Source: Pseudoalteromonas rubra (GTDB taxonomy: Bacteria; Pseudomonadota; Gammaproteobacteria; Enterobacterales; Alteromonadaceae). Taken from it: a stretch of DNA of 64,000 nt. Of this stretch, positions 42,268 through 51,622 are shown in pieces. A program made the position numbers and the translations under genes. Each line of letters starts with the position of its first letter. Position 1 is the first letter of the stretch. The DNA lies in NCBI RefSeq assembly GCF_001482385.1, contig NZ_CP013611.1, positions 4,099,501 to 4,163,500 on the forward strand, given 5' to 3'. The notes under the pieces were generated by a model. That model had not been told where the DNA came from and made no database searches. It worked only from the letters and a program-made list of their open reading frames with translations.

Positions 42268-42480
42268 ATGAAAGGGGTTAATTATGTAACACGCGATGGC
42301 GATTGCTTGGACTTGATCTGTTACCGGCATTACGGGCAGAGCTCAGGGACCGTGGAAAAGGTGCTCGGTGCAAACACTGGGCTAGCCGGGCTAGGTGCTA
42401 TCTACCCGGCTGGCATCGAAATCTTCCTGCCGGAGTTGCCCAAGCCTAAGACCAAGCACGTGATCAATATCTGGGATTAA
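42268..42480 (+). CDS. Tail protein X (LysM-like)
   Basis: This 70-residue protein of the phage tail X family has a LysM-type fold: YVTRDGDCLDLICYRHYGQSSGTVEKVLGANTGLAGLGAIYPAGIEIFLP. AAGGAG precedes the ATG. It is thought to bridge the hub and tube or to bind peptidoglycan in contractile tails. Confidence 0.92.
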   Translation: MKGVNYVTRDGDCLDLICYRHYGQSSGTVEKVLGANTGLAGLGAIYPAGIEIFLPELPKPKTKHVINIWD

Positions 42481-42482
42481 CC

Positions 42483-43493
42483 ATGAAGCAACAACCCTAT
42501 TTTTCCATCAAAGCAAACGGTAATGAAGTCACACAAAGCCTCAAAGATCGGATTGTTGAAGTCAGTGTGACGCAGCGAACCGGGTTGCTCAGTGACGTAT
42601 GTGTTGTGCGCTTCGACAACCTGGAAGAGTTGCCAATTCAACTGCCCGAGCCCGGTAACATACTTGAAATCGCATTGGGCTACAAAGATGGTACGCCTGA
42701 CAACCACGCAGCATTAACACCAGTAGGCAAGTTTGATGTGGGGGCATACGAGCTCAGCGGTCCTGCCCGGGCACTCACTTTATATGGTAACAGCATCATG
42801 TGGGATGCCGACTTTAAGTCGCCAAGGTATCGCTCCTGGCCTGAGCAGGGTAATGAAACACCAGTCACACTGGGCGAGCTGGTGGAGCAAATAGCGTCTG
42901 AGTATGGCTTGCAAAGTGGTGTGAGTGACACATTGCAGAATATTAGCCTGCCTCATTTGGAGCAAAGTGAGAGTGATATGCAGTTGCTTACTCGCCTTGC
43001 CCAGCGTTATGACGCAGTAATGAAAGTGGCAGCAGATAAGCTGCTTTTTGTGACCAAAGGGACCGGACGGTCTTTGTCCGGACAAACCGTGACTTCAGCG
43101 ACTTTGGGGAAAAACCACATCATACACTGGTCCCGGGTCAGCAATCATTGTCACTTAGTGGGAGCTGTTCAGAGCTATTACCATGATACAGAGCAGGCAT
43201 CGCGGATCGCCGTCCAGGCAGGGGGTGGGGCACCGATGATCACTTTACCTTATCTGTATCCGGATGAAGCCAGTGCCCAGGCGGCTGCAAACAGTCAGCT
43301 AACACGCCTGCAGCGTGCTCATGGCGCTGTACAACTTACGGTACCAGGTAACCCAGACATAGTTGCCGGGGCATTAATTAAGGTTGATAAAACGGTCGAT
43401 CATCTTGAAGGTGATTGGTTTATCAAAGAAGTCACGCATCAGCTGACGTCACAGGGCTTTATGACCCAAGTTACCGCTGAGCAACCAAGCTAA
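42483..43493 (+). CDS. Baseplate hub protein gpD
   Basis: This 336-residue protein is a P2 gpD/T4 gp27-type hub. It starts QQPYFSIKANGNEVTQSLKDRIVEVSVTQRTGLLSDVCVVRFDN and contains QSESDMQLLTRLAQRYDAVMKVAADKLLFVTKG and a C-terminal PGNPDIVAGALIKVDKTVDHLEGDWFIKEVTHQL. The trimer joins the tube to the gpV spike. It is the last gene of the cluster; no regulator or integrase follows. Confidence 0.93.
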   Translation: MKQQPYFSIKANGNEVTQSLKDRIVEVSVTQRTGLLSDVCVVRFDNLEELPIQLPEPGNILEIALGYKDGTPDNHAALTPVGKFDVGAYELSGPARALTLYGNSIMWDADFKSPRYRSWPEQGNETPVTLGELVEQIASEYGLQSGVSDTLQNISLPHLEQSESDMQLLTRLAQRYDAVMKVAADKLLFVTKGTGRSLSGQTVTSATLGKNHIIHWSRVSNHCHLVGAVQSYYHDTEQASRIAVQAGGGAPMITLPYLYPDEASAQAAANSQLTRLQRAHGAVQLTVPGNPDIVAGALIKVDKTVDHLEGDWFIKEVTHQLTSQGFMTQVTAEQPS

Positions 43494-43639
43494 CCCCTCC
43501 GTCACATCACTTGATGTGATTATGTCCTTTCTTATTGCCTTTCAACTCAGCACCATGTGCAGTCTTTCATGCCGTACATGGTGCCACGTCAAAACAGACC
43601 AAATTCACAATTCAGATCTGCCAGAACAAATTGAACGCA

Positions 43640-43984
43640 TTAATACATGCGTACGATACGGCTGTATACAGCACTATTTGCATCCCATGATTCACAACTC
43701 GTCGTTTCATAAGTCAGGCTGACATTTTTCCCCGCTGTCTGACGAGCCAATAGCATTGAGTACATGCGGTTACGTCTTTCGGTTGGTAAGCTGTGGCTCA
43801 CGGCCAGTGTTCTTTTATTCGAGCAGGTGGTATTAATGTCACTGGTAACAGACTCGAGCGTCACCAAAATAGTATCTCTGCTGGAATATACAACCACATC
43901 TTTCAACTTACCACTGACAGTGATCCAGGCTGCCTGAGCCTGACTTGCCATTAAAAGTGCGCAACCTAATATGAGCTTTTTCAC
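43640..43984 (-). CDS. Small exported protein
   Basis: This 114-residue protein starts at GTG 43984 with AAGGAA upstream. It has a signal peptide (MKKLILGCALLMASQAQA) and a mature part with two Cys residues (TTCSNKRT and TTSCESWD), probably a disulfide. It is of unknown function. It is the first chromosomal gene to the right of the tailocin cluster and faces the cluster convergently; the 146-base gap holds no recognisable attachment site. Confidence 0.7.
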   Translation of the reverse strand: MKKLILGCALLMASQAQAAWITVSGKLKDVVVYSSRDTILVTLESVTSDINTTCSNKRTLAVSHSLPTERRNRMYSMLLARQTAGKNVSLTYETTSCESWDANSAVYSRIVRMY

Positions 43985-44109
43985 TTTGTTTCCTTATGTA
44001 TATTATTGATATCTTCAACAGTGTACATATAAAAGGTAAGTGTAACCATGTTTTTGTTTTTGAAAGTTATGTTAACGCGTTCTAGGTGTTGAGGTGGGCG
44101 CCAGGTGAG

Positions 44110-45201
44110 TTAAAATAACTCAATGTCGTTGTTGCTTGCACTGGCAGGGTGTTCATTTAGGGTCTCTATGAGACTTACGAGCTGTTGCTCAATCTCTTTG
44201 CCTGACTCAAGTTTAGTGTCGGCAGAGGCTCTTGCTGCCTGGATCAGGGTGATAAGTTGTTGCTCGGCTTCTTCTGATAGCTCATTGTCGATACTCATGC
44301 TGGAAAATAAGCTATCGAGCTGCACTTCAAGGTCGTCAATCAGCGTGACTATGCCAGCTTTAATGTCTGTATTTCGTGCTTTAAATTGCACAATGGTCTG
44401 GCGCAATTGCTGTTCCAATAACACCTTGTTGACGCATTGCTCCACACCATCCATTACGTAAGCGAGATAATCCCGAATAATGCCCACTTTGTTGTCATGA
44501 ACTGGCATGTTTTTAACCAGTAAAGACGCATGACGCCAGTTAAATGCCGCCCTGTGCTTACCAAAGGCCATGATCCTGCCAGCACCTTGCAATGATTCCA
44601 ACAACGCGGCATCGATATTTTTGGTTATCCCGTCGTCAAAAAAGCAGGGGTTGGTTTTTTGATCGCGAATAATCAACGAGCACTTCAGGCCAAATCCTTG
44701 GGTGAGTTTGAAGACAGCCTGTGCGAGATGAGATAAATCACCACATTGAAAACTATCCCGATAAAACCCCATCACATAACCGAGCGACGACAAGTCCGAC
44801 AGTGCATTGACTGCGACTTCCTCCGCATCGCCAGGGCAGGCGTTGTGTGCTTTTAGCAGCACAGAGACTTTCTTGAGTAGCTCTTGTTCATCGACCGGTT
44901 TGGCAATAAAGTCGTTGCCACCCGCATCATAGGCCTTCAAGCGCTCCTCTAATGAGCTCAGATTTGAAAAAAACAAAATGGGCATGGTGTGACCAGCAAG
45001 CCTGATTTTATAGGCTGCCTCATAGCCGTTCATACAGGGCATCTGAATGTCCATTAAAATCAGGTCAGGCGAACATGAATCGACCCGTTTGAGCGCTGTT
45101 TCGCCGTCCTCTGCAACCTCTGTATGATAGTGTGATGACAGCATATGTGTATGGTATTCCACAACAAACTCGTCATCATCAACGATCAGTATGGTCTCCA
45201 T
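44110..45201 (-). CDS. Response regulator with a C-terminal unknown domain
   Basis: This 363-residue protein has a receiver domain at 1-120 with Asp pair IVDDDE, phospho-acceptor in LILMDIQMPCMNGYE and Lys in FIAKPVD. It continues with a region of about 160 residues with a DUF3369/GAF-like look (GFGLKCSLIIRDQKTNPCFF, then FNWRHASLLVKNMP) and a helical C-terminus. No DNA-binding or output enzyme is visible. It is divergent from the binding-protein and hybrid-kinase operon, which is a likely signalling partner. Confidence 0.82.
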   Translation of the reverse strand: METILIVDDDEFVVEYHTHMLSSHYHTEVAEDGETALKRVDSCSPDLILMDIQMPCMNGYEAAYKIRLAGHTMPILFFSNLSSLEERLKAYDAGGNDFIAKPVDEQELLKKVSVLLKAHNACPGDAEEVAVNALSDLSSLGYVMGFYRDSFQCGDLSHLAQAVFKLTQGFGLKCSLIIRDQKTNPCFFDDGITKNIDAALLESLQGAGRIMAFGKHRAAFNWRHASLLVKNMPVHDNKVGIIRDYLAYVMDGVEQCVNKVLLEQQLRQTIVQFKARNTDIKAGIVTLIDDLEVQLDSLFSSMSIDNELSEEAEQQLITLIQAARASADTKLESGKEIEQQLVSLIETLNEHPASASNNDIELF

Positions 45202-45341
45202 TCAGTTCACCTGTTTAGTAAATATTGTCGTGATTGGAGGTCCAACAATACGGCTATTTTCACCTTTAGCCCCCAACTTCTCAAATCAAGACTAGAATAC
45301 AAAAAGAAAATTTACCAATGACCTAATGGACGGGGCACGAA

Positions 45342-46286
45342 GTGAAACTTTTGTTGTTAGTACTCGCATTTGCACTGATTGTCGGGTGTTCTGATGCACC
45401 GCGTACCCAGCTTAGGGTGGGACTCAATTTGTGGCCGGGCTATGAGACCCTCTATCTGGCGAAGCAAAAGGGTCTGCTGGCAGATAACATTGAGTTGGTA
45501 GAGTTATTGTCTGCCACTGACACCATGGATGCATTTCGGCATGAGCGTATTGAAGTGGCTGCACTGACGCTGGATGAAGCACTGCTCCTGGTGTCTGAAG
45601 GTATTGCGCTCAAAATTGTATTGATTATGGATGTCTCAAATGGGGCTGATGCGGTCGTTGCCAGAGCACCGATTGTTGAATTGGCACAACTCAAAGGAAA
45701 GCGGATTGCCTATGAGCAAACGGCTGTTGGCGCACTGATGTTGCACAAAACGCTGGATGCCGCGCAATTGAGCATGGCCGACGTTGATGCTGTCCATATG
45801 CCAGTGAATCAGCATTTTCGCGCTTTTCAGTCACGTGAGATTGATGCGGTTGTGACGTTTGAACCGGTGACCACCCAGCTTGTTAAGCAGGACCACAAGG
45901 TTATCTTTGATAGCGCCCAAATACCGGGCAAAATTGTTGATGTGCTGGTGGTTCGGACGGCACAGCTCTCTCATCATTTTGATGCCCTGCAAACACTTAT
46001 TTCCGCTCAGTTTGCTGCCCTCGCTTTTATAAAAAGCAATCCTGAAACAGCTGCGCAATTGATGTCTCCCAGACTTGGATTAAAGCCCAATGAACTTTTG
46101 GCAGCACTTGATGGGATAGCATTGGCCGATATGCCCACCAATCGTGACTTGCTGGTGGGGACAGGCACTCCACCTCCTTTGCAAGTCACTGCTGACCAGC
46201 TGTTAGCTGTTTTGCTTGAGCATAATATGATTGCAGAAATTAACGATGTCGATGATTTAGTTGACGCGAGGTTTGTGACGCAATGA
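45342..46286 (+). CDS. ABC-type substrate-binding lipoprotein (NMT1/TauA-like) of a sensor operon
   Basis: This 314-residue protein has a lipoprotein signal (LALIVGCSD-like, Cys 16). The NMT1/THI5/nitrate-taurine binding-protein pattern is clear: LRVGLNLWPGYETLYLAKQKGL, ATDTMDAFRHERIEVAALTLDEAL, LKGKRIAYEQTAVGALMLHK and EIDAVVTFEPVT. Start is GTG. There is no permease or ATPase gene near; instead its end overlaps a hybrid sensor kinase by four bases, suggesting that it delivers a ligand to the kinase. Confidence 0.85.
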   Translation: MKLLLLVLAFALIVGCSDAPRTQLRVGLNLWPGYETLYLAKQKGLLADNIELVELLSATDTMDAFRHERIEVAALTLDEALLLVSEGIALKIVLIMDVSNGADAVVARAPIVELAQLKGKRIAYEQTAVGALMLHKTLDAAQLSMADVDAVHMPVNQHFRAFQSREIDAVVTFEPVTTQLVKQDHKVIFDSAQIPGKIVDVLVVRTAQLSHHFDALQTLISAQFAALAFIKSNPETAAQLMSPRLGLKPNELLAALDGIALADMPTNRDLLVGTGTPPPLQVTADQLLAVLLEHNMIAEINDVDDLVDARFVTQ

Positions 46287-49200
46287 GACGCCCAGGTGTG
46301 CCAACGTCCCTGGCATTTTGGGTGCCTGTGGGGATATTAGTACTTTGCTTCGCAGTACTGAGCCTGAGCACTATGGTCATTTATACGGGGAGTCGGGATG
46401 CCGCTCAATCAAGCCACAAATCACATGCTAATTATCTGCTACTGACATTGAAACGTCATGTCGAAGTGAACCTGAGTTCGAATAAATCCGAGGAAATTCG
46501 GCATGATTTATCTATTATCGGCACGGTTCCGGAAGTTGCAAACATTGCGGTGACCGATGAAACGGGGCAAATACTATTCAGTAATCACTTTGCTGATATC
46601 GGTAAATCATTACAGGACGTTGCCAGTCATCATACCAAACAGGCGCTTAAAACCGCGATGAGCAGTCACATGCCATCCATGGTGCTCTCGACGGATCATA
46701 ACACACTTGAAGCGCTGCAAAGCTTTGCTTTGCCGTCTGGCACTGAGTTGCGCTCTAGCCGGCTGGGGCTGATTTATTTAAATTATGATCTGGCATTGAG
46801 CGAGAAAATGTTGTGGCGCAAAATTCGCTTCAACCTGGCGTTGATGTGGGTCGGCTGTGGGGGGTTGATCCTGGTGGTGATAGTATTGTTAAGAAAAGGG
46901 GTTATTGCGCCATTGGGGGAGCTGGCAAGACAGGCAACTTTACTCGCTGATGGCACTTACACACGTCAGAGCGTCCGTTATGGGTTTAAAGAAATTGCAA
47001 CGCTGACAGAGACATTTAACTGGGCTTCCAATGCCATTAGTGAGCACATTGCGCAATTGGATAAAAATAAGTGCGAGCTTGAATCCAGGGTGAAGCTACG
47101 TACTGCTGAGCTGCAAAGCGCCAACCTGAATTATGAGCAGGCACAAAAAATGGCCCGCCTGGGTCGCTGGGAGCTCGAATTGGAAAGCGGTTTAGTACAT
47201 TTATCCCAGGAGGCCTACGACATCATTGGTGCATCTCCTGCGCAGCCTGTGACGTTAAGCACTTTGTTTGGCCACACTGATGTTGTATCCGAGCCAGCAT
47301 TGCTGGCTATTTTTGATAAGCAGCAACAGCATCATGACTTTAATTATGAGTTGCAAAGTGGCGATACATGCCGTTTTATTCGACTCGTCGCTGAGCGGTG
47401 TGAAGACAGTAACACCGGGCACTATAAAATGGTCGGTATTGTTCAGGACATATCTGAGCAGATGCACAAAGAACTGTCATTGATAGAAAATCAAGCGATG
47501 ACTCGCGCCATCATAGACACGGCTGCGGATGCCATTATAGTGATTAACACGCAGGGAGAAGTTCAGGAGTTTAGCCCGGCGGCGGTGGAGATGTTTGGTT
47601 ATGCGCCTGATGAAGTGCAGGGTAAAAATCTGCGCATGTTGATGCCTGAGCCCTATCGCAGTAGTCATGATCAGTATATGCAGAATTACTTTGATACCGG
47701 CGTAAAAAAAGTCATCGATAATAAACGTGAAGTGACAGCGCGCAATAAAAGTGGTCGATGCTTTCCCATCGATCTGGCTGTTGCCGAAACTAAGGTGGGC
47801 GAGGCCAATTATTTTACTGCTATTATTCGTGATATTACGGAGCGCAAAGAAGCTGAAAAAAAGCTTCTGGAAGCAATGCAGGCCGCCCAAAGTGCGACCC
47901 GTGCTAAGTCAGAGTTTCTCGCCAATATGTCTCATGAAATTCGCACACCTATGCATGCAATTACCGGGTTAACACATCTGGCACTCAAAATGGATGCGCC
48001 ACCAAAAATGCATAACTATCTGAAAAAAATACGTTATGCAGCAGATAATCTGCTGGTACTTCTGAATGACATTCTGGACATTTCTAAGATAGAGGCTGGA
48101 AAACTCAGTGTGGAGTCTGTGCCGTTTCGTTTGCAGACCCTCATAGAGCATGTCTGTGGTCTGATTGCGGCCCGGACTGACGAGAAACAACTGAGCTTTG
48201 CGGTAAGGCAAGACCCTAAGTTACCTGAAGTCCTGATAGGGGATACGCTCAGGCTCAGCCAGGTATTGCTGAATTTGCTCAGTAATGCGATTAAGTTTAC
48301 CCCCCATTCTGGCAGTATCACTCTGGAACTAACTGCAAAAGCGTCTACAGAATCTAACGTACAGATACTGTTCACTGTATCTGATACCGGAATCGGTATT
48401 TCATCGAGTCAGTTGCAAACTTTGTTTGCCCCTTTTACTCAGGCTGACGCTTCGACTACCCGACAATATGGGGGAACCGGTCTGGGTCTGGCAATCAGTA
48501 AAAACCTGGTGAAACTCATGGGAGGCCGGGTTTGGTGTGAAAGTAGCGAAGGAAGAGGTGCACATTTTTTTGTCGAGATTACATTTCCACTTGGTGAGAT
48601 TGCTGCCGAGCCCGGCGTACAGATTGGTGCGAAAATCGAGCAAGGGGCAGTCTCGGCGGTGCTTGAAGGGGCAACCGTGTTATTGGTGGAAGACAATGAT
48701 ATTAATCGGGAAATCGCACAGGAAATACTGACTGACGCGGGTATGCGGGTATGTACAGCGGAACACGGAGAGGAAGCGCTGGAGCAAATACGAGAATCGG
48801 CTGTTGATTTGATCCTAATGGATTGCCAGATGCCCGTGATGGATGGATACACCGCGACCCGGGAGATCAGAAAAATATCGGCTTATCGCCAGGTGCCAAT
48901 TATTGCCCTGACGGCGAATGTGATGCACCATGACCTGCAAGAGATAAAAGCGTGTGGTATGGACGATCACATCGCCAAGCCAATTAATGTTGAGCTGGCT
49001 TATCAAAAGATTTACCAATGGCTTTGTCGTCAATCTCAGCCGAGCATGCCCGAGGTGTCAGTTGTTATGGAGCCTGTGCAGCCTTATTCGGCAATACCTG
49101 AGCCAGTTCCTTCGCATGATAGCGCAGACAGTGATTTGCTAGATATGGCGCAGGGCCTTAAGCATGTGAATGGCAACACAGATTTTTATCGAAAAATGTC

Positions 49201-49474
49201 CGATAAGTTTATAGTGGCACAAAGCTCGTTTTGTGAGCGCCTTGAGCAGAGTTTGCAGGATAAGGATTTTGAAGCGGCTGCCAGAATGGCGCATACATTA
49301 AAGGGACAAGCTGGGTACCTTGGGTTGTTGCGCTGTGCTGAACTGGCGGCACAGCTGGAGCAGGCGATTACGCAACAAACTCCACAGCAGGCGAGTTTGC
49401 TTCAGGCGCTGGAGGCGACTTTGGCGCGCTCCTGTCAGGCGCTAAAAGCTGCATTGGCAGAGTCTGGAGTGTAA
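46283..49474 (+). CDS. Hybrid sensor histidine kinase (HAMP-PAS-PAS-HisKA-HATPase-REC-Hpt)
   Basis: This 1063-residue protein has TM helices at about 10-32 and 192-212 around a periplasmic sensor, HAMP, and two PAS domains (about 295-390 and 405-520; QEFSPAAVEMFGYAPDEVQGKNLRMLMPEP). HisKA has the His in NMSHEIRTPMHAIT at about 552. The ATPase domain has DTGIGIS and GTGLGLAISKNLVKLMGG. The receiver has Asp in LILMDCQMPVMDGYTATRE. A C-terminal Hpt has His in MAHTLKGQAGYLG. It is the multi-step phosphorelay half of the operon; the phosphate may pass to the divergent regulator at 44110. Confidence 0.92.
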   Translation: MRRPGVPTSLAFWVPVGILVLCFAVLSLSTMVIYTGSRDAAQSSHKSHANYLLLTLKRHVEVNLSSNKSEEIRHDLSIIGTVPEVANIAVTDETGQILFSNHFADIGKSLQDVASHHTKQALKTAMSSHMPSMVLSTDHNTLEALQSFALPSGTELRSSRLGLIYLNYDLALSEKMLWRKIRFNLALMWVGCGGLILVVIVLLRKGVIAPLGELARQATLLADGTYTRQSVRYGFKEIATLTETFNWASNAISEHIAQLDKNKCELESRVKLRTAELQSANLNYEQAQKMARLGRWELELESGLVHLSQEAYDIIGASPAQPVTLSTLFGHTDVVSEPALLAIFDKQQQHHDFNYELQSGDTCRFIRLVAERCEDSNTGHYKMVGIVQDISEQMHKELSLIENQAMTRAIIDTAADAIIVINTQGEVQEFSPAAVEMFGYAPDEVQGKNLRMLMPEPYRSSHDQYMQNYFDTGVKKVIDNKREVTARNKSGRCFPIDLAVAETKVGEANYFTAIIRDITERKEAEKKLLEAMQAAQSATRAKSEFLANMSHEIRTPMHAITGLTHLALKMDAPPKMHNYLKKIRYAADNLLVLLNDILDISKIEAGKLSVESVPFRLQTLIEHVCGLIAARTDEKQLSFAVRQDPKLPEVLIGDTLRLSQVLLNLLSNAIKFTPHSGSITLELTAKASTESNVQILFTVSDTGIGISSSQLQTLFAPFTQADASTTRQYGGTGLGLAISKNLVKLMGGRVWCESSEGRGAHFFVEITFPLGEIAAEPGVQIGAKIEQGAVSAVLEGATVLLVEDNDINREIAQEILTDAGMRVCTAEHGEEALEQIRESAVDLILMDCQMPVMDGYTATREIRKISAYRQVPIIALTANVMHHDLQEIKACGMDDHIAKPINVELAYQKIYQWLCRQSQPSMPEVSVVMEPVQPYSAIPEPVPSHDSADSDLLDMAQGLKHVNGNTDFYRKMSDKFIVAQSSFCERLEQSLQDKDFEAAARMAHTLKGQAGYLGLLRCAELAAQLEQAITQQTPQQASLLQALEATLARSCQALKAALAESGV

Positions 49475-49484
49475 ATTTTAATTT

Positions 49485-49508
49485 AGACGGCTAAACATCT
49501 AGAAGTTG
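49485..49508. promoter_or_regulatory. MetJ operator (three tandem met boxes)
   Basis: Three contiguous 8-base units, AGACGGCT, AAACATCT and AGAAGTTG, match the met-box consensus AGACGTCT at 7, 6 and 5 of 8 positions. They lie 77 bases before the metA start. Tandem 8-bp met boxes upstream of metA are the normal MetJ/SAM repression site in Enterobacteria. Confidence 0.7.
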
Positions 49509-49585
49509 AAATTTATTCCCATTGCTTCATAATGTCGCTGGAAAGTGGATCGCGTTACAGAGATCCAGTCACTGAGGGGAATACC

Positions 49586-50533
49586 ATGCCAATCACAGTC
49601 ACCGACGATTTACCTGCCATCAGCCATTTACGCCACGAGAATGTCTTTGTGATGCCGCAAAGCCGTGCCAGTACGCAGGAGATCCGGCCAATGCGGTTGG
49701 CCATACTCAACCTGATGCCGAATAAAGTAGAAACTGAAGTACAGTTTATTCGTCTGTTGGCTAATTCACCGCTTCAGGTAAATGTTGATCTGTTGCGTCT
49801 GGATACCCACCGTAGTTCTGAAAACTCAGAGCAACACCTTAATATGTTTTATCGCTATTTTTCTGATGTAAGAACAGAAAACTATGATGCGCTGATTGTC
49901 ACAGGTGCGCCACTTGCGCACCTTGAATATGAAGACGTGACCTACTGGGAAGAGTTACAGGCGTTTTTCGACTGGGCCGAGCATCATGTCACATCGACCC
50001 TGTTTTCTTGCTGGGCAGCGCATGCAGGTTTATTCCATCATCACGGCCTGAAGCGTGAGTTGAAAAAAGACAAACTATGTGGCGTGTTTCGTCATCAGTG
50101 TTACTTTGAACATGGCGCTTTGACGCGCGGGTTTGACGATGAATTCTTGGTACCCCACTCACGCTATGGTCATATCGAAGCCAGTAAAATTGATGCCTGT
50201 GAGGATCTGGTGACGCTTGCCGGGTCCGAACGAGTCGGGGCCTATTTAATTAAAAATGTATCGGGTAGCCAGGTGTATATTACCGGACACCCGGAATATG
50301 ATGCAGATACCCTTAGCAAAGAGTATTTTCGCGATTGCGAAAAAGGTCCGGATGCCCCTAAGCCGGAGAATTACTTTCCAAAAGACGATGCGTCTGCAAA
50401 GCCATCCAAGACATGGCAAAGCCATGCTTTTTTGTTATTCTCCAACTGGTTAAACTACTATGTTTACCAGACCACTCCGTACGATATTAATCTGGTTAGC
50501 CAGGATGTTAGGACTAACAATTATGCCGAATAA
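49586..50533 (+). CDS. metA: Homoserine O-succinyltransferase
   Basis: The gene encodes 315 residues from [23 protein letters not shown], the family start, with GAGGGG upstream; a longer frame begins at 49532. It activates homoserine as the first committed step of methionine synthesis. The catalytic Cys is in [12 protein letters not shown], the His in [10 protein letters not shown] with the Glu two residues on, and the substrate-binding [18 protein letters not shown] is conserved. It overlaps the first metH gene by 11 bases and is under a MetJ operator. Acyl preference (succinyl or acetyl) cannot be told from sequence alone. Confidence 0.95.
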   Translation: MPITVTDDLPAISHLRHENVFVMPQSRASTQEIRPMRLAILNLMPNKVETEVQFIRLLANSPLQVNVDLLRLDTHRSSENSEQHLNMFYRYFSDVRTENYDALIVTGAPLAHLEYEDVTYWEELQAFFDWAEHHVTSTLFSCWAAHAGLFHHHGLKRELKKDKLCGVFRHQCYFEHGALTRGFDDEFLVPHSRYGHIEASKIDACEDLVTLAGSERVGAYLIKNVSGSQVYITGHPEYDADTLSKEYFRDCEKGPDAPKPENYFPKDDASAKPSKTWQSHAFLLFSNWLNYYVYQTTPYDINLVSQDVRTNNYAE

Positions 50534-51611
50534 ACATATCACCACTGCGGCCGACGGCGCAGCCATTGCTGAGGCGCTCAAAACGGCCATGCAACAGCGT
50601 ATTTTGATCCTCGATGGGGCCATGGGCACCATGATCCAAAAACATAAGTTTGAGGAGGAGGACTATCGCGGCGAACGCTTTAAAGACTGGCATGTATTGA
50701 TCAAAGGCAATAATGACCTGCTCAGCCTGACTCAACCTGAAGTGATCCGTCAGATCCACCGCGAATACCTCGAAGCGGGTGCGGACATTATTGAAACGAA
50801 TACTTTCAATGCCACCACCATTTCCATGGAAGACTATGACATGGCCAGCCTGAGCCGGGAGATCAACGTCGAATCAGCCCGGCTTGCGCGCTCGGTATGT
50901 GATGAGTTCACAGCCAAAGACCCTGGTAAACCGCGTTATGTCGCAGGTGTTCTGGGGCCGACCTCAAAAACCTGTTCTATTTCACCAGATGTGAATGATC
51001 CGGGCTATCGGAATGTATCGTTTGATCAGCTGGTGGAAGCGTATATTGAGTCTACCGAAGCCCTGATTGAGGGCGGCGCGGATCTGATCCTGATTGAAAC
51101 CATCTTCGATACGCTTAATGCCAAAGCAGCAGCGTACGGGGTGGAAGAAGCATTTGAACGAACCGGTATCACTTTGCCGGTTATGATCTCCGGGACTATC
51201 ACGGATGCGTCAGGGCGCACTTTGTCGGGCCAGACAACCGAAGCGTTTTACAACTCTATTCGTCATATCAAACCAATCTCTATTGGTTTGAACTGTGCGT
51301 TGGGCCCCGACCTGTTACGTGCTTATGTCGAAGAATTGTCGCGGGTATGCGAAACCTATACGTCCGTGCACCCTAATGCGGGCTTGCCGAATGAATTTGG
51401 TGAGTATGATCTCGAAGCTGATGACATGGCAAAGGAAATCATCGACTGGGGTAAAGAAGGCTTTATCAATATCGTCGGTGGCTGCTGTGGTACCACGCCT
51501 GAACATATTAGCGCCTTTGTAAATGGACTCAAGCAGGTCGCGCCGCGTACCTTACCTGAGCTTGAAGTCAGAATGCGCTTGGCGGGCCTTGAAGCCTGTA
51601 ATCTTAATTAG
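50523..51611 (+). CDS. metH: Methionine synthase, homocysteine-binding part (MetH N-terminal half)
   Basis: The gene encodes 362 residues from the ATG at 50523 ([12 protein letters not shown]), inside the metA end. It corresponds to the first domain of E. coli Met[41 protein letters not shown] [18 protein letters not shown], and the zinc-binding cysteines in GLNCALGP and [11 protein letters not shown]. It transfers the methyl group to homocysteine bound at zinc. It ends with a natural stop 11 bases before the second metH gene rather than continuing into it. Confidence 0.93.
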   Translation: MPNKHITTAADGAAIAEALKTAMQQRILILDGAMGTMIQKHKFEEEDYRGERFKDWHVLIKGNNDLLSLTQPEVIRQIHREYLEAGADIIETNTFNATTISMEDYDMASLSREINVESARLARSVCDEFTAKDPGKPRYVAGVLGPTSKTCSISPDVNDPGYRNVSFDQLVEAYIESTEALIEGGADLILIETIFDTLNAKAAAYGVEEAFERTGITLPVMISGTITDASGRTLSGQTTEAFYNSIRHIKPISIGLNCALGPDLLRAYVEELSRVCETYTSVHPNAGLPNEFGEYDLEADDMAKEIIDWGKEGFINIVGGCCGTTPEHISAFVNGLKQVAPRTLPELEVRMRLAGLEACNLN

Positions 51612-51622
51612 GAAGTACTGAT

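Noticed and set aside
10949..43493. Complete prophage
   Set aside because: No integrase, replication, terminase, portal, capsid or head-completion genes are present; only lysis, regulation and tail genes, so a tailocin fits better.
33699..43493. Type VI secretion or extracellular contractile injection system (Afp/MAC-like)
   Set aside because: There is no TssJLM membrane complex, ClpV or AAA+ ATPase and no Afp-like tube paralogues; the gene order V-W-FI-FII-E-T-U-X-D is that of P2.
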